DNA of 64,000 nt. Source: Catenaria anguillulae PL171 (Eukaryota > Blastocladiomycota > Blastocladiomycetes > Blastocladiales > Catenariaceae). The translations under genes were made by a program, and so were the position numbers. This document shows, one piece after another, positions 32,801 to 43,475 of this stretch (positions are counted from its first letter, which is position 1; the number at the start of each line of letters is the position of its first letter). The DNA is taken from contig MCFL01000001.1 in assembly GCA_002102555.1 (NCBI GenBank), positions 1,178,001 to 1,242,000 on the forward strand, read 5' to 3'. The notes under the pieces are model-generated. The model was not told the origin of the DNA and searched no databases. It saw nothing but the letters and a program-made list of their open reading frames with translations.

Positions 32801-34009
32801 CATCGGCTGGGCCTCGAGTTCATCATGAAGTTTCATGTTGCGGCAATGTGTGCGACGGTGGGGAATGGCGATGATCAGGGTGCAGGCGCCGGAGCGTCGG
32901 GAATGGAAGGAGGTCAGGGCAGTTCAGGTCACCACCAACACGGAGCGGTCGACTCGGTTGACAATGCCCTGCTCGCGTCGGAGGCGGATTGGCTCCAACA
33001 AGCATCCGAACCGGTCAATTCGAATGACTTGGTTGCATGTGTGCTGGCCATGGCCGACCAACTCATGACAGTGCCCTCGTCTGGCCTGGAATCCTCCGAA
33101 GTCGAAATGCTCGCCATTTCAGCACGCGAGCTTGCAGACGACGTACGAGCTACCATGGAGGCACACTTTGTCTCAAGTCCCCACACGTCGTCAAGCAACC
33201 CGGACGCTTTGCTCGACATTGCCATGGCGTGCGTCAACGGCACGTCAGAGCTCATGGCAGCAGCACGCAGCCTCATGTCATGTCTCTCGACTGTGGTCGC
33301 GGGGCCAGCCATGGGTACATCGACACCATTTTCTCTCTCATCCTCAGCAATGACCGCGCGCGCTATCCTCGGATGCATTCGGTCCGTTTCGTGTGTTGGT
33401 GCGGACCGGTTTGTCAGCACAGTCCTGTGCGTGTTAAGGGATCAAGGCTTGGCGCAGAACCATCTCGATGTGATGACCCAACACTTGCGCGAACAGCAGG
33501 CGTCGGTGGATGCGGCGTTGGATCGAGTTTCCACGAGCTTGGACGCACTCGTCCAACAACAGGCGATCGAGGCAACTGCGGCCGTGCCTGGGATCGGCCA
33601 AGAGCAAGGTGCAGCAGGGGATGTTGAGGGTGGCAACGGAGGAATCGTTGCCGAGGATGCCATGGTCATTGAGTCGGACAGCAATGACCCAGTAGCATCC
33701 GCTCCAACTCCAGCAACTGCGCCTGTCCCCATTCCTGGACAGGAGGCCCAGCTCGAGCCCGAGCCCGAGCCACAACAAGAGCCACCGTTTCAGCAAGTCC
33801 AGGCCGATGTGGACGACGACATGATGCTCGCGGATGCGCCTGGTGCAGCATGGGATCCCGATCAAGACGCAACCTATCCATTTGGGGACGTCATGTGGCT
33901 GGACCGGTCCTGGGAGCGGATATTAGTGTATCGTGGCAAGAGCTTGATGGTTTTAGCCAAACCGCGGCCGACCGGTGAGCATGATTCCAACCAGAGCAGT
34001 AACGAGTAA
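29876..34009 (+). CDS. F-box protein with beta-propeller and long helical C-terminus
   Basis: Three exons, 29876-30740, 30827-31718 and 31805-34009 (introns of 86 bases each), encode about 1320 residues, with one base lost near 32430. Residues about 12-55 are an F-box (DRLSDEIWLLVLSQVAVDSL and CMSVSRAWHRLCTDNHVWRA), the part that binds Skp1 in SCF ubiquitin ligases. From about 210 to 650 the sequence has WD-like blades, clearest at LIITTCEYGAVRIWSADTGE and LLFTVDLDGVLNVTNMATGK. This would bind the substrate, probably as a propeller. The last 650 residues are Ala/Met/Glu-rich helices (MAEELRKAARLATDIAPTLT; VQEIGACVETLRDAHVQWKN) ending in an acidic Glu/Pro/Gln tail. Such an extension is unusual for F-box/WD proteins. 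Confidence 0.7.
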
Positions 34010-34271
34010 GACAGCCTGTAACACTTTTTTTGGGGGGCGGTGCATACCATGATGTTGTGTACAATTTCTCCTGTGCGCAATTAGTTGTCCTGGCTTGTAA
34101 ATCCATCAGTCGATAACCAGTTTTTATATACAAGAGTTGGGGGCAAAGGAAGAAGTCAACAAGAAAGAACCAAATGAAACACACGCGGGAGTCAAAGGGT
34201 AGTACATAAGTAGTTAATAGAGAAGAGATGCAACGGTTACGATTTACCCAACGCGGTCGCGGATGAACCAC

Positions 34272-36188
34272 TCAGCTGTCATCGTCATAAGGTCCCTTGA
34301 CGGAATAAAAGTAGCGATACTTTTGCCGAAACTCGCGCGCCGCTCCCCTTCGCCCGCCATCTCCACGCATGACCTTGACGTCATCCCCAATATCCACATC
34401 CTCGTCACTCAAGTCATCCTCTGGCTCCGCATCGTCCTCTGGTTTGCCCACGGTCGGCGGCGGGGCGCCCGTCATTGCCGTGCGCCAGCTATGCACCGAC
34501 AGCGACGGCATACCATAAGCTGCATCGGTCGAATACTCGCGCAAAAACACGGCTGGTCCATCCCCGATCGGCGCAGGCTGGTGCGGCTTCTTGTGCTTGC
34601 GGCGCTTCTTGCGCTTCTTTTTGTTTTTCTGGTCCGCCTCGACCAACCCCGACACTTTATCCTCCAACCCATTGTCGCGCCTAGTCGCCAAATCCAAATC
34701 AAGATAATACTGCGTCCACCGCTTCCACTCGCCCCTCTCCAAATCAAACTCCATGACCCTGACGCCCGGATTGTACACTGGAATCACACTGGGCGCCGAA
34801 TACACGGGCACCAGTAACCGAATATCGTCGAGAGCCTTGTGATCGTCCGAGTTTTCTGCCCGGCGTGCGTAATCGCCTGCATCAATCATGCCCAGGACAC
34901 TTGTGCCGTTTGAAAATGGGACGCGCGCAACAAACAGAGTCGAGTCCTCATTGACATGGCCCGAGTGCATGCTGGCAATCACGTGCGCATGGCGCTCGAG
35001 TACATCCAAGTACCGCACGTGGCACGCGGGCTTGTAGTTTGAGTCAAGGATGGGCGGCAGGCCCGGTTCCGGGTCGTCGTCCAGGTTGCCCGAGGACCCG
35101 CCCGAGCCCGTGGCGGGCGGCACGTGGCCCAGCAAAATGGCCTTTGCGCCCGGGGTTTGGCCAATGTCGGCAAGCGTTGCGTTGGTCCAATCAATGAGCT
35201 GTGCACCGGGAGAGTTGGGGTCGTCGCAGTCGCCGCGCGCCCAAACATTTTCCTTTGTCCAGTAGATTGTGTTGATGGAGACAATATGCAGCTTGCCGCC
35301 AGCTAGCACGTGGTGGTAGGTGCCGTTGGCTGCGAGCGAGATTCCTGCAGACGATGTGGGCGGAATCACGGGCACGAGTGCGCGAGCGAGTTGTTGCAGG
35401 TGGGTGGTGTTGGAGGGTGGGTCGAGCAAGTTGTGAGGATGAACGTCGAGGTTGCCAACAGCTGGAAAGATTTTGATTTCCGAATCAAGGCCGTCACCCG
35501 GGACATTGTGCCTACGCCGCCGCCGTTTGCCGTCCTTGTCGCGCGACGGTGGCCGCATGGCCTGGGCAAGCAAACGCGCGCATCGCTCGTTCGAGTCAAA
35601 CACTTCAAACTCGTTGCGCTGCAGCTTGATGTCGCGGTCGTGGCGGGCAGAGTCGCCGGTCCAGAGGACATAGTCTGGATCGAGCTCGAGGTTGCCGACA
35701 AACCGTGTGGCAAGCGTGACGAGTCGCAGAGGAGAGTCGCACGGCGTGCCAAGTCGGCCCCATTTGGCTTGCAGTGGCGGTTCGGAAGTGCCGTCGTCAA
35801 CGATGCGCTTCCATTGCGGCTGGAGCATTCCAAGACGTGATTGACGTGAAAAGGGCTGTCGTTGGGAGCTGGTAAAGAATTGTGATGCGGAGGATGCAGG
35901 CATTGGGCGCGAGTGGCAAAAGTCGGCGGCAGAGGCATCGGGAGAGTACTGCGCGTCGAGATGCAGGTCGGTAATGTGGACGAAGCGGAGGATTTGCGGG
36001 TTCTTTTCGCCGTCCGGATCTCGCCGAGGCAACACGCCAGCGCGGCACGAGAGCGCCATCAGGCAGTTGAAAAGGGCGATCAAAGCCAGGAACGCCAGCG
36101 GTCGGCCTCGGTGAGTACGACCAAGACTTGGCCGAGCAGCCATGTCCGCCATCGTCGTCGCCATCGTCATCGACATCGAGGGAGCCAT
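34272..36188 (-). CDS. PPN1: Endopolyphosphatase-type metallophosphoesterase (Ppn1 family)
   Basis: Single exon, 638 residues. A type II signal anchor (about 29-47, PLAFLALIALFNCLMALSC) is followed by the metal-binding motifs of the acid-sphingomyelinase-like/endopolyphosphatase phosphoesterases. These are HITDLHLD (71-78), TGDSARHD (177-184), GNLDVHPHN (245-253, with the family Asn/Asp and His), GHVPP (354-358) and GHVNED (410-415). The C-terminus has a Lys/Arg-rich patch (KNKKKRKKRRKHKKPH) and the ending VKGPYDDDS. In yeast Ppn1 is delivered to the vacuole lumen and cleaves long-chain polyphosphate internally. The anchor and motif order fit that role. The first in-frame ATG is at 36188. Confidence 0.88.
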   Translation of the reverse strand: MAPSMSMTMATTMADMAARPSLGRTHRGRPLAFLALIALFNCLMALSCRAGVLPRRDPDGEKNPQILRFVHITDLHLDAQYSPDASAADFCHSRPMPASSASQFFTSSQRQPFSRQSRLGMLQPQWKRIVDDGTSEPPLQAKWGRLGTPCDSPLRLVTLATRFVGNLELDPDYVLWTGDSARHDRDIKLQRNEFEVFDSNERCARLLAQAMRPPSRDKDGKRRRRRHNVPGDGLDSEIKIFPAVGNLDVHPHNLLDPPSNTTHLQQLARALVPVIPPTSSAGISLAANGTYHHVLAGGKLHIVSINTIYWTKENVWARGDCDDPNSPGAQLIDWTNATLADIGQTPGAKAILLGHVPPATGSGGSSGNLDDDPEPGLPPILDSNYKPACHVRYLDVLERHAHVIASMHSGHVNEDSTLFVARVPFSNGTSVLGMIDAGDYARRAENSDDHKALDDIRLLVPVYSAPSVIPVYNPGVRVMEFDLERGEWKRWTQYYLDLDLATRRDNGLEDKVSGLVEADQKNKKKRKKRRKHKKPHQPAPIGDGPAVFLREYSTDAAYGMPSLSVHSWRTAMTGAPPPTVGKPEDDAEPEDDLSDEDVDIGDDVKVMRGDGGRRGAAREFRQKYRYFYSVKGPYDDDS

Positions 36189-36656
36189 CACAGTGGGGCT
36201 CGCAAACCACTCGTCTCGGGTCCTTCAAGTTGGGGAGGGTCAGCGAATCGGGCGGTTTGGTTGCAGAATGGTCAAGTTTGGGCAAGCCAGCGTTTCCGGA
36301 GGGCGATTGCGCACGGTGGCGATGATGTACTGACGGAATGACTCATGGATTCATGGTAGGGTGCTACAGATTCATTCGAATCGCTACAGATACTGCTACC
36401 GTCATTTGGATCTGGATCTGGATATCGATGACTGCAGACAGGCCGCCGATCCGACATGGATGCCACTGACAGGAGCCCGCGTCCTTTCCTCGTCCAAGGC
36501 TCAACTGCACCACTGAACACACGAAAACACGTGCCAAAAGGTGTTTACCTCTCCATGGGAACACATTTCTTGGCAAGATGGTATACATAAGTATGAGATA
36601 GTACGGATTACGATTGATACATGTGTGAGGGAATCGGAATGATGAAGTGTGCGAGT
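36189..36656. other. Intergenic spacer
   Basis: Includes a short simple-sequence patch (ggatctggatctggat, about 36408-36423). No gene seen. Confidence 0.5.
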
Positions 36657-37449
36657 CTACGAATGCCGTCTGGCAAAGAATGGGCGGGAGCGGGTTGAGG
36701 AACCGGAGGGCCGTTGGAAAGAGCTATCGCCTTGACACCGCAGGGTCTTGTCGAGAACCGACCGGAGTCCAACGGCCTTCACAAGCGAGTACATCTTGAG
36801 CACCTGATCGACAGTCCCAATCTCTCTTGCATCCACCTCTTGCACACCCTCAAACAACCAGGCGCTGCCAGAGGAATCGTCGCCCATGACCGAATCCACC
36901 CTGGACATGGCGCCACCGTCACTCCATCCACGGCCGCGGCACCTGCAAACCCTCCCGCAACCGCCGCAACGGGCCCCCAATGGCCATTCCCGCAACGCTT
37001 CCGCCCATGGCGCCCAACGTCCTGGTCCCTCCCCGTAACGCCCGGTCCCCCCTCTCCTTCTCGCCCACCACTTTGAGTATACCGCCCTTGACATGCGCCA
37101 CTACGGGTACCGCATCCGTGGTCTCGTCGACAATCTCCACCGTGCGCTTTGCCGTTGCTGCTGCTCCACGTGCAGTTCCCTGTGCGCAATCCACAACTGT
37201 TTCATTCAGCGAATCGATTTGACCAAACGTGAGGCCGGCGGCGACAGCCGTTGCGGCCGTGGCGGCAGCCAGTCCGACGGTTTCACCTGCGTGGCGGATC
37301 ACGGTTTGGTTGGCTTTGGTGGCCGTGTACTTTGCACAAGATTGGACGGCCGAGTTGAGTTGTGAGACTTGGCCAAAAGTGAGGCCGGCGGCGAGGGCGG
37401 TCGCGGCCGTGGAGACGGCGCCAAAGAGGGTCGAGAGTTCATTGCTCAT
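36657..37449 (-). CDS. Gly/Ala-rich protein with an internal hydrophobic repeat
   Basis: About 264 residues from the ATG at 37449, if single bases are lost near 36955 (in a GGGGGCCC run) and 36920. The N-terminal half holds two copies of the pattern ATAxAAGLTFGQxxxLN: TAATALAAGLTFGQVSQLNS and TAATAVAAGLTFGQIDSLNE, about 45 residues apart, each followed by a conserved cysteine (VQSCAKYTA; VVDCAQGTA). A glycine-zipper-like stretch follows (GAMGGSVAGMAIGG, continuing with VAAVAGGFAGAAA). The end is a soluble helix (FEGVQEVDAREIGTVDQVLK). Glycine zippers usually pack membrane helices, so a membrane-associated homo-oligomer is plausible. I do not recognise the family. Confidence 0.55.
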
Positions 37450-37559
37450 GGTTTGCCTGAAGTGGGCAAGGGCATCCCCGGGTGATGAATGATGGTGATA
37501 TACGAATAATCGAGTGCGCTGCTGCTGGCTTTGCTGGCTGCGAACAGACCAGTCGTTTT

Positions 37560-38620
37560 CCTCTCGCCTGCGAACCGCCGTCATTATCAAGCCAGGCTGT
37601 CGCCGCTTCACCTGGGCGACGGCCAGCATGTTCGATTGATTGGCATGGACTCATCAGATGGTCTTCAACTCCCCGCTGCCGCATGCATCCTTCTTCACTT
37701 AAGTCCATGGCCGCTCGGCGTCCGACAATGTACCCTGTCATATGTACCCCGTATGGACTTGCTCACTTCTTGATCTATCGGTTACCCCAGTCGCCCAAGC
37801 TCTATGCCAAGCCCGAGTTTGTCAATGTGTATGCAACTGCGCTTGGAAGGGCCGGGTCACTTGGTGTTCCGGACCCGGTTCTCTCGCAGGCGTTTGTAGA
37901 ATGGCTGTTCCGTTCCAACGGTTCATTCCGACTTGTGTGCGGTAGTGTGAATCGGAATAGAGGTGTTGACCATGAGCTCCATTCCGTGTTGGAGCAACTC
38001 AAGTTAGCGAAACTGGCCAAGGATACCCCACCATTCACCTCGGTCTTGCCTCACCGACTCTTGACCTTGATTCCCGACGCCATGTTCCTGCTCGTATACT
38101 TTCTCAGGTCCGACCAACTCGCCCAGCTCAGCTCAGGCCAACCATGGCCCACCTGACTAATCACCTTCCCAACCTCATGTGCACCGCGCAGCCAATGTCC
38201 CGCCGGTCGCTCCTTGCCCTCGACTACCGCTGGGTGCTCTTCACCTACCTCAACAGTAGCAACGAGGACCCCGAGTACGCCGAGCTCGTCCTGCTTTCCT
38301 GGTTCCTTTGCTCGCTAGGCGCTCTTTGACTGGTCGCTTCCGACCTTGCAAGTCATTCTGTGACACATATCCCGAAACGTCGCCAAGTGCATTTGTCAGT
38401 TGGTTCTGCTGGCCTCCAACCTGGTTGCATTCTTCAAAATCACCCTTGCCGAGTGCACACAGGTGGATCGGGTCACGCAACTGCTCGACTGGCTCCTGGC
38501 ACATGGACACAACGACATCCGCGACACGTTTCGCGTCGCAATCGTGGGACGCGATGGCCGAGTCGGCCGGCGGAATTCTGTTACGTCTATCGCTGTGTAC
38601 TTGTGGACGAGATGTGTATG
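37560..38620 (+). pseudogene. Decayed member of the F-box-like family of 57-62 kb
   Basis: Homologous in order to the gene at 57147-59545. ADGQHARL is matched by GDGQHVRL near 37620, YPSRLAHFL by YGLAHFLIY (about 37760), FIDWLF by FVEWLF (37890), PDLCFLLVFFIRSSQLEQLS by PDAMFLLVYFLRSDQLAQLS (38070-38130), PTLQVIL by PTLQVIL (38360), and VARVTDLLAWLFANQ by VDRVTQLLDWLLAHG (38470-38510). There is an in-frame TGA directly after PTLQVIL, several frame changes, and no counterpart of the C-terminal third. The lost 3' part and internal stop mark it as a true pseudogene, unlike loci with only single-base frame breaks. Confidence 0.8.
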
Positions 38621-38981
38621 AAGGGGATGCATCGAGTCCTCATGGGTGCATTTGAGCATCTGCCATACAAATTTATGTTCCAGTTTGTGGTGGACAGGTG
38701 CGTATTGGGTGGGGAAAGGCGGATAGACTGTACTAACCGACATCCACGCGCTCCGTCATCATCATCTTGGCGTCGGCCGTATGATGACAGATTCAGGTGG
38801 TTGTTATGTACAATACTGACAGCCGTTTGTGAGTCAGGCCAGGCATGGTCCGGTCCGCGTGTGCAAAGAATTACAGGTGAAAGAACCAACACTAAGGAAA
38901 AGAACGCAATACTAATAATGGCTTACTTGCACCCCCAATTGCCCCCCCCCCCTCCTCCTCCACAAAGTCGGCCGCCCAGAC
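38621..38981. other. Spacer
   Basis: No gene seen. A run of ten C (about 38942-38951) lies just beyond the stop of the SNF2 gene. Confidence 0.4.
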
Positions 38982-41900
38982 TCACCACCCGCTCATCCCG
39001 GACACGACACTCGACGTATCCGCCCCATCCATCTCGCTCGCCGTATCCCCGCGCATGGACGATGCCTCGCTGCCCAACCCGCTCATGCTCAACATATCGC
39101 CGTCGTCGACCTGGGCGGCCGCTGCCGGATCCGTCACGTCCTTGACGAGCTGCGTCGCAATCAAGCGCATCATTTCTTGCTCGTACGCGGCTAAACGTAC
39201 ACGATCCCACATGGTGTCAGAATGTGGATCCGAAGGCGAAATGGAAAATGTAACGTACCGTCCGTCTTGCGCGGTCCAGTCTCGTCTTCGTCGTCATTGT
39301 CCCCATCGGCACGTGGTTGCGGCGTGGCATCGCCGGCAGTGTCCATTCCGACATTGGTTAGCTTCTTGTCCAAATTGAGCTTGATTTGCTGCCGCTCGCA
39401 AATGACCTCCTCGATGGTGCCCTTGCACACAAGTTTGATGACTTGGACGGGTCTGAAAAGGTTTCGGATGCAACGAGTGAGCACCCCCAGCTGGAAAGAA
39501 GATACAGCATGCGAGGCAGGTGCAACGTACTTTGTCTGACCGAGGCGCCACGCCCGGTCCTCGGCCTGTGAATCATTGTGCGGGTTAAAGTCGAGGTCGT
39601 GCAAGATAACCACGTTAGCGGCCGCAAGATTGAGCCTGTATCATAGCACCAAAGCACATGTCAGTCCTGGAACCGTGGGGGTGAGCTTGCCAAACACAAA
39701 GCGCACCCTTGCCCACCAGCCTTGGTACTCAGCAAAAACACCAAAATGTCCTTGTCGTCGTAAAACTTGTCAATCAAGGGCTGGCGCTCGCTGACGACGG
39801 TCGAGCCATCAATCCGCAAGTATTTCTGCGCACGCATCGACCCAAGTTCAGATTCAGTACACCATTACAGTAAAAGTGCCGTAGACCATAGAGAAAGAAG
39901 AAGCAACGCACATGACCCAAAGTCACAAGCACCTCCTCGAGCACGTCCAAAGCCATTGTAAACTGCGAAAACAACAAGCACCGATCGCCCTTGGCCTTGC
40001 ACTCGTCAAGCACCTCGCGCAACCGCTCCACCTTTCCCGAATCCATCCACTCATCATTCCGCAGCGCAAATTTGGGCTGCAGCCGCTTGAACCGCGAGCA
40101 CAAGGCGTGAATCTCAAAGTCCGACATGAAAGTCAAGTCCTCAATGACATGTTCGAGCTTTTCCTTCTCATACTGCTCCTCGCGCATGAGCGCACGGGCA
40201 ATTTGGGCACATTGGTCGTCCGTATAGTGCCTGCGGAACAGCACGGATGAATGGCGGCCTTGCGCAGCATCATGAAGGTGGCCTTGAACTGCTTCTTGTC
40301 GCCGCGGGCCAGGTCTTGCTTGGACGCAGCCAGTAACTCGGCGTACATGGCTTGCTGGGTCGACGTGAGTGTGCAAGGTCAATGCGGACGGATTTCGGTG
40401 GCAGATCGGCGAGGACATTGATCTTTTTGCGGCGCAGGATGAAAGGGGCCATGACCTTTTTCACACGCAGCAGGCGCTGCGCAGAGATGGTGTCGATGGA
40501 CTTGAGCTTGAGGAGTGTACGCCATTCCGAAGCAACATGTGCAAACACGTCTGGCAGGATGAAGGTGAGCAGTGAAAGCAGTTCTTGGAGGTTGTTTTGA
40601 AGCGGTGTGCCCGTCTGTGTCATGTAAAGTGAATCAGTGAGCGATTCGCAGATGGGAAACGACCGTGTGAATGAGGGTAGAAGCGTACGAGAAGCAGCCG
40701 GAACTTTGCACTCTTGATGGCCATCAAGCTCTTGTACCTCAACGAATCTGCATTCTTGAGCGAATGCCCCTCGTCAACAATCATGCCGGCAAACTTCATC
40801 CTTGCCAAAAACTTCTTATCGTCCTTGCTCGTCGCGAAATTGTACGTGGTCACGACCACCGTCACGGGTGCCCCCTCGGCCCCGTTGCCATTGCTGTCGT
40901 TGCTGGCATTGCGCGACTCGAGCAACTCGTATCCCAAATCCAACCGCTCGGCCTGCGACCCAACATACGCCTCAACGCGAATGTCCCCACCAGCCATGCG
41001 CTCCTCGCTGACCCACCGCCCAAACTCGCGCATCCAATTGTCCAGGGTACTCGACGGACACACCACTAAGAAGGGCCCTTGTTGCCCATCTCGTGCATAT
41101 GGCAAACGTACGCAATCACCTGTGCCGTCTTGCCCAAGCCCATATCGTCGGCCAAAATGCCCGACAAGCCCTTGCCATGCAACAGAGCGAGCCACGACAC
41201 GCCGACAATCTGGTACGCTTTCAAGCTGAGCTCGCTTGTCAACCACGCTGGATGCGCGTGCAACATGTGCTTGCCCTGCCCAAATCTGCCACGGCCACCG
41301 CACTTGTGGACGTGTCGGGCCACTCGCGCATGGCATTGGCCAAGTCGTCGCCGATCTTTTCGCATTCCTGGATCACGTCCTCGACAGCCGCCAAGGCCTG
41401 GTTCACCTCGTGGTACTTTTCCAGCATGCGCGCAGACACAGATTTGGCGGCCGTGAGTTTGGCGGCAATGTCGTCCTGGGACTTGAATGGCCGTAGCGTC
41501 GAAACGATGTGTGCTTGGTCGGGCGTGCACTGCAAGTACTCTGCGAGCTCGACCAGTGAGGCCGTGTTGAAAAAGTGTGTGGTTTGCGGATCGTCTTGGT
41601 CGGCGCCGTCCGATGCGTCGGACGCGTCCGAGTCGTCGTCGCCTGACGCATCAAAGTCGTCCGAGTCGCTCAAGTGCAACGTGCGCTTGCTGCTGCCGGA
41701 CTTGTGCTTGGGTTTGGGAACCAAGGGCGACACGGGCCGACGGCCAGAGTCGAGTGGTTGGTCGATCGATGCGAACGCGGATTTCGGCTTGAGCCTACGC
41801 GATGATGACGACGACGACGAGGGCATGTACTCTGCATCGTCGTCATGTTCTTCAGTACGCGATTTGCGCTGCGCAGCAATGGCAGATGCTCCGGCAACGG

Positions 41901-42823
41901 TTTGTGCAGTGACGAGGCGGCGCAATTGGGCGCGCGCGCGATCGAGATCGTGGCCTGTGTTGGCAAGAATGCGGTGGATAACTTTGGGCAGCACGGTAGG
42001 GAATTCAGTGAGCAGAATGTCGGTAAATGATGTCCCGGCGTTGGCCGGTGAGGATGAGGACGAGTCGTCGATGTCGATCGTGTCAATGTCATGTCATTGT
42101 CATCCGAGTGGTTGGTGCTGCTTGTGTTTGGCGGCGACATTGAAGCGGTCTGATTTGCAGTCGCTGCAGTAGCAGCAGCAGCAGCAGCAGCGTCAATGTC
42201 TGCTCGGCGGACAAGTCGGCGCTTCTTTGTGGTGGGCACGGCGTGAGCGGGCGAGGGTGAGTCGACGAGCACAGGTGCGGGCGAGTGGTACCCGGCATGC
42301 GTGGACGAGTAGACGGGCGTGGCAACAAGCACATGACCAATGGGCTGTGGTGAGTCGGCAGCAGCCGAGGCGGATCTTTTTACGGGCCGGAACGACGAGG
42401 AGGGCAGAATTTTGGCTGGCGTTTCGGGAATGACGACGGACGGGGACGAGAGTTGCGACCAGAGAGAGACGGATGAGGAGGGTGCTGGTCCCGTGGAGGG
42501 GAAGTAGTTTGAGTGCGTGGGAGTGCGGTTGGTGGCCTGGGCAGAGGCGGCGATGGTTGGGAGGGGCGGGAGGCCCGAGGGCAGCGGTGGAAGACCCGAA
42601 TGTTGGCCATAGGAAGCGCCGTTGGCCCTAGCGCTGGCGGGGTGGCCGAGATGGACGTTCAAGGTTGTTGCTTGGTGCTGCAAAGGCTGGGGAAGCTGTG
42701 GCGCGACTTGGTTGGGCGGTGTGATGCCTCCCGGTAGTCGTCCGAGGACGGGTGCATCGGGTCCTGGCCGGGGTACAAGTGCCCCGGAGCTGTAGCTGGC
42801 GGACGGGATGGGTTGTGCGACAT
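38982..42823 (-). CDS. FUN30: SNF2-family chromatin remodeller, Fun30/SMARCAD1 type
   Basis: Six exons (42823-40689, 40614-39912, 39825-39707, 39635-39531, 39452-39259, 39190-38982) with GT-AG introns of 74, 86, 71, 78 and 68 bases. The total closes at about 1156 residues if six single bases are lost, near 42725, 42095, 41290, 41075, 40390 and 40250. A CUE-like ubiquitin-binding segment ([20 protein letters not shown]) precedes the ATPase, as in Fun30. Helicase motifs are [26 protein letters not shown] (Walker A), [19 protein letters not shown] (the DEGH box of this subfamily), [54 protein letters not shown] and [20 protein letters not shown]. The family slides and edits nucleosomes in heterochromatin and at DNA breaks. 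The N-terminal 200 residues are Ser/Pro-rich. Confidence 0.9.
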
Positions 42824-43475
42824 GGCGGGCGGGTGACCTGAGATCAAGCGATGAGCAAGTAGACGGTGGGCTCAGCAGATTGCTCGAGGTTGCTTTCGCA
42901 TGCGAGTCGTGTGCGATACTTTTCAGGCGCCAAAATCGTCATCTAGCTAGATCTTTACAAATTGAAGATGGTCCCGACTTAATGATCGTTGATTCTGCGT
43001 TGATTCTCGCACTGGTCCGCCGATCTTTTATTTCTCCAGTGCCAGGTTGATGCCTCCATCGTGCTTCCAAAGGTTCCATGGAATGGTAAAGTCATGGGTT
43101 TCTTCCACTTCTGCATGGCTGTAGCCATCCAGTCTACCGTGTGCCATCATATGCCATCAGCAGTCCAGCTCGATATTTTCTATGACATGCCATATCATTA
43201 GAGTTGATCTGCTCTCGGAGTCTCGGCGCATTGTGCATGTGTTTTTATAAACTGCGAGCACAGACGCCCCTCTCGACTGTCCTGAGGTCCTGTCTCGCAC
43301 TCGTCTCGTCTCGTCTCATCGTCACATTCATTCAACCACAACTTGTCCAACCCCCAACGATCACGCAGCAGCTCAACGTATCCGTTCCTTCACACACATC
43401 GGCACGCTCTATAGTATCACAAATACTTCATCAGCAGCAAAGTCAGCAACCGTCAGTCGCATCACCATCACTGTC
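42824..43475. other. Divergent intergenic region
   Basis: About 650 bases between the starts of the SNF2 gene and the SH3 gene. Pyrimidine-rich near 43280-43340 (CTCGTCTCGTCTCATCGTC); no gene seen. Confidence 0.5.
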
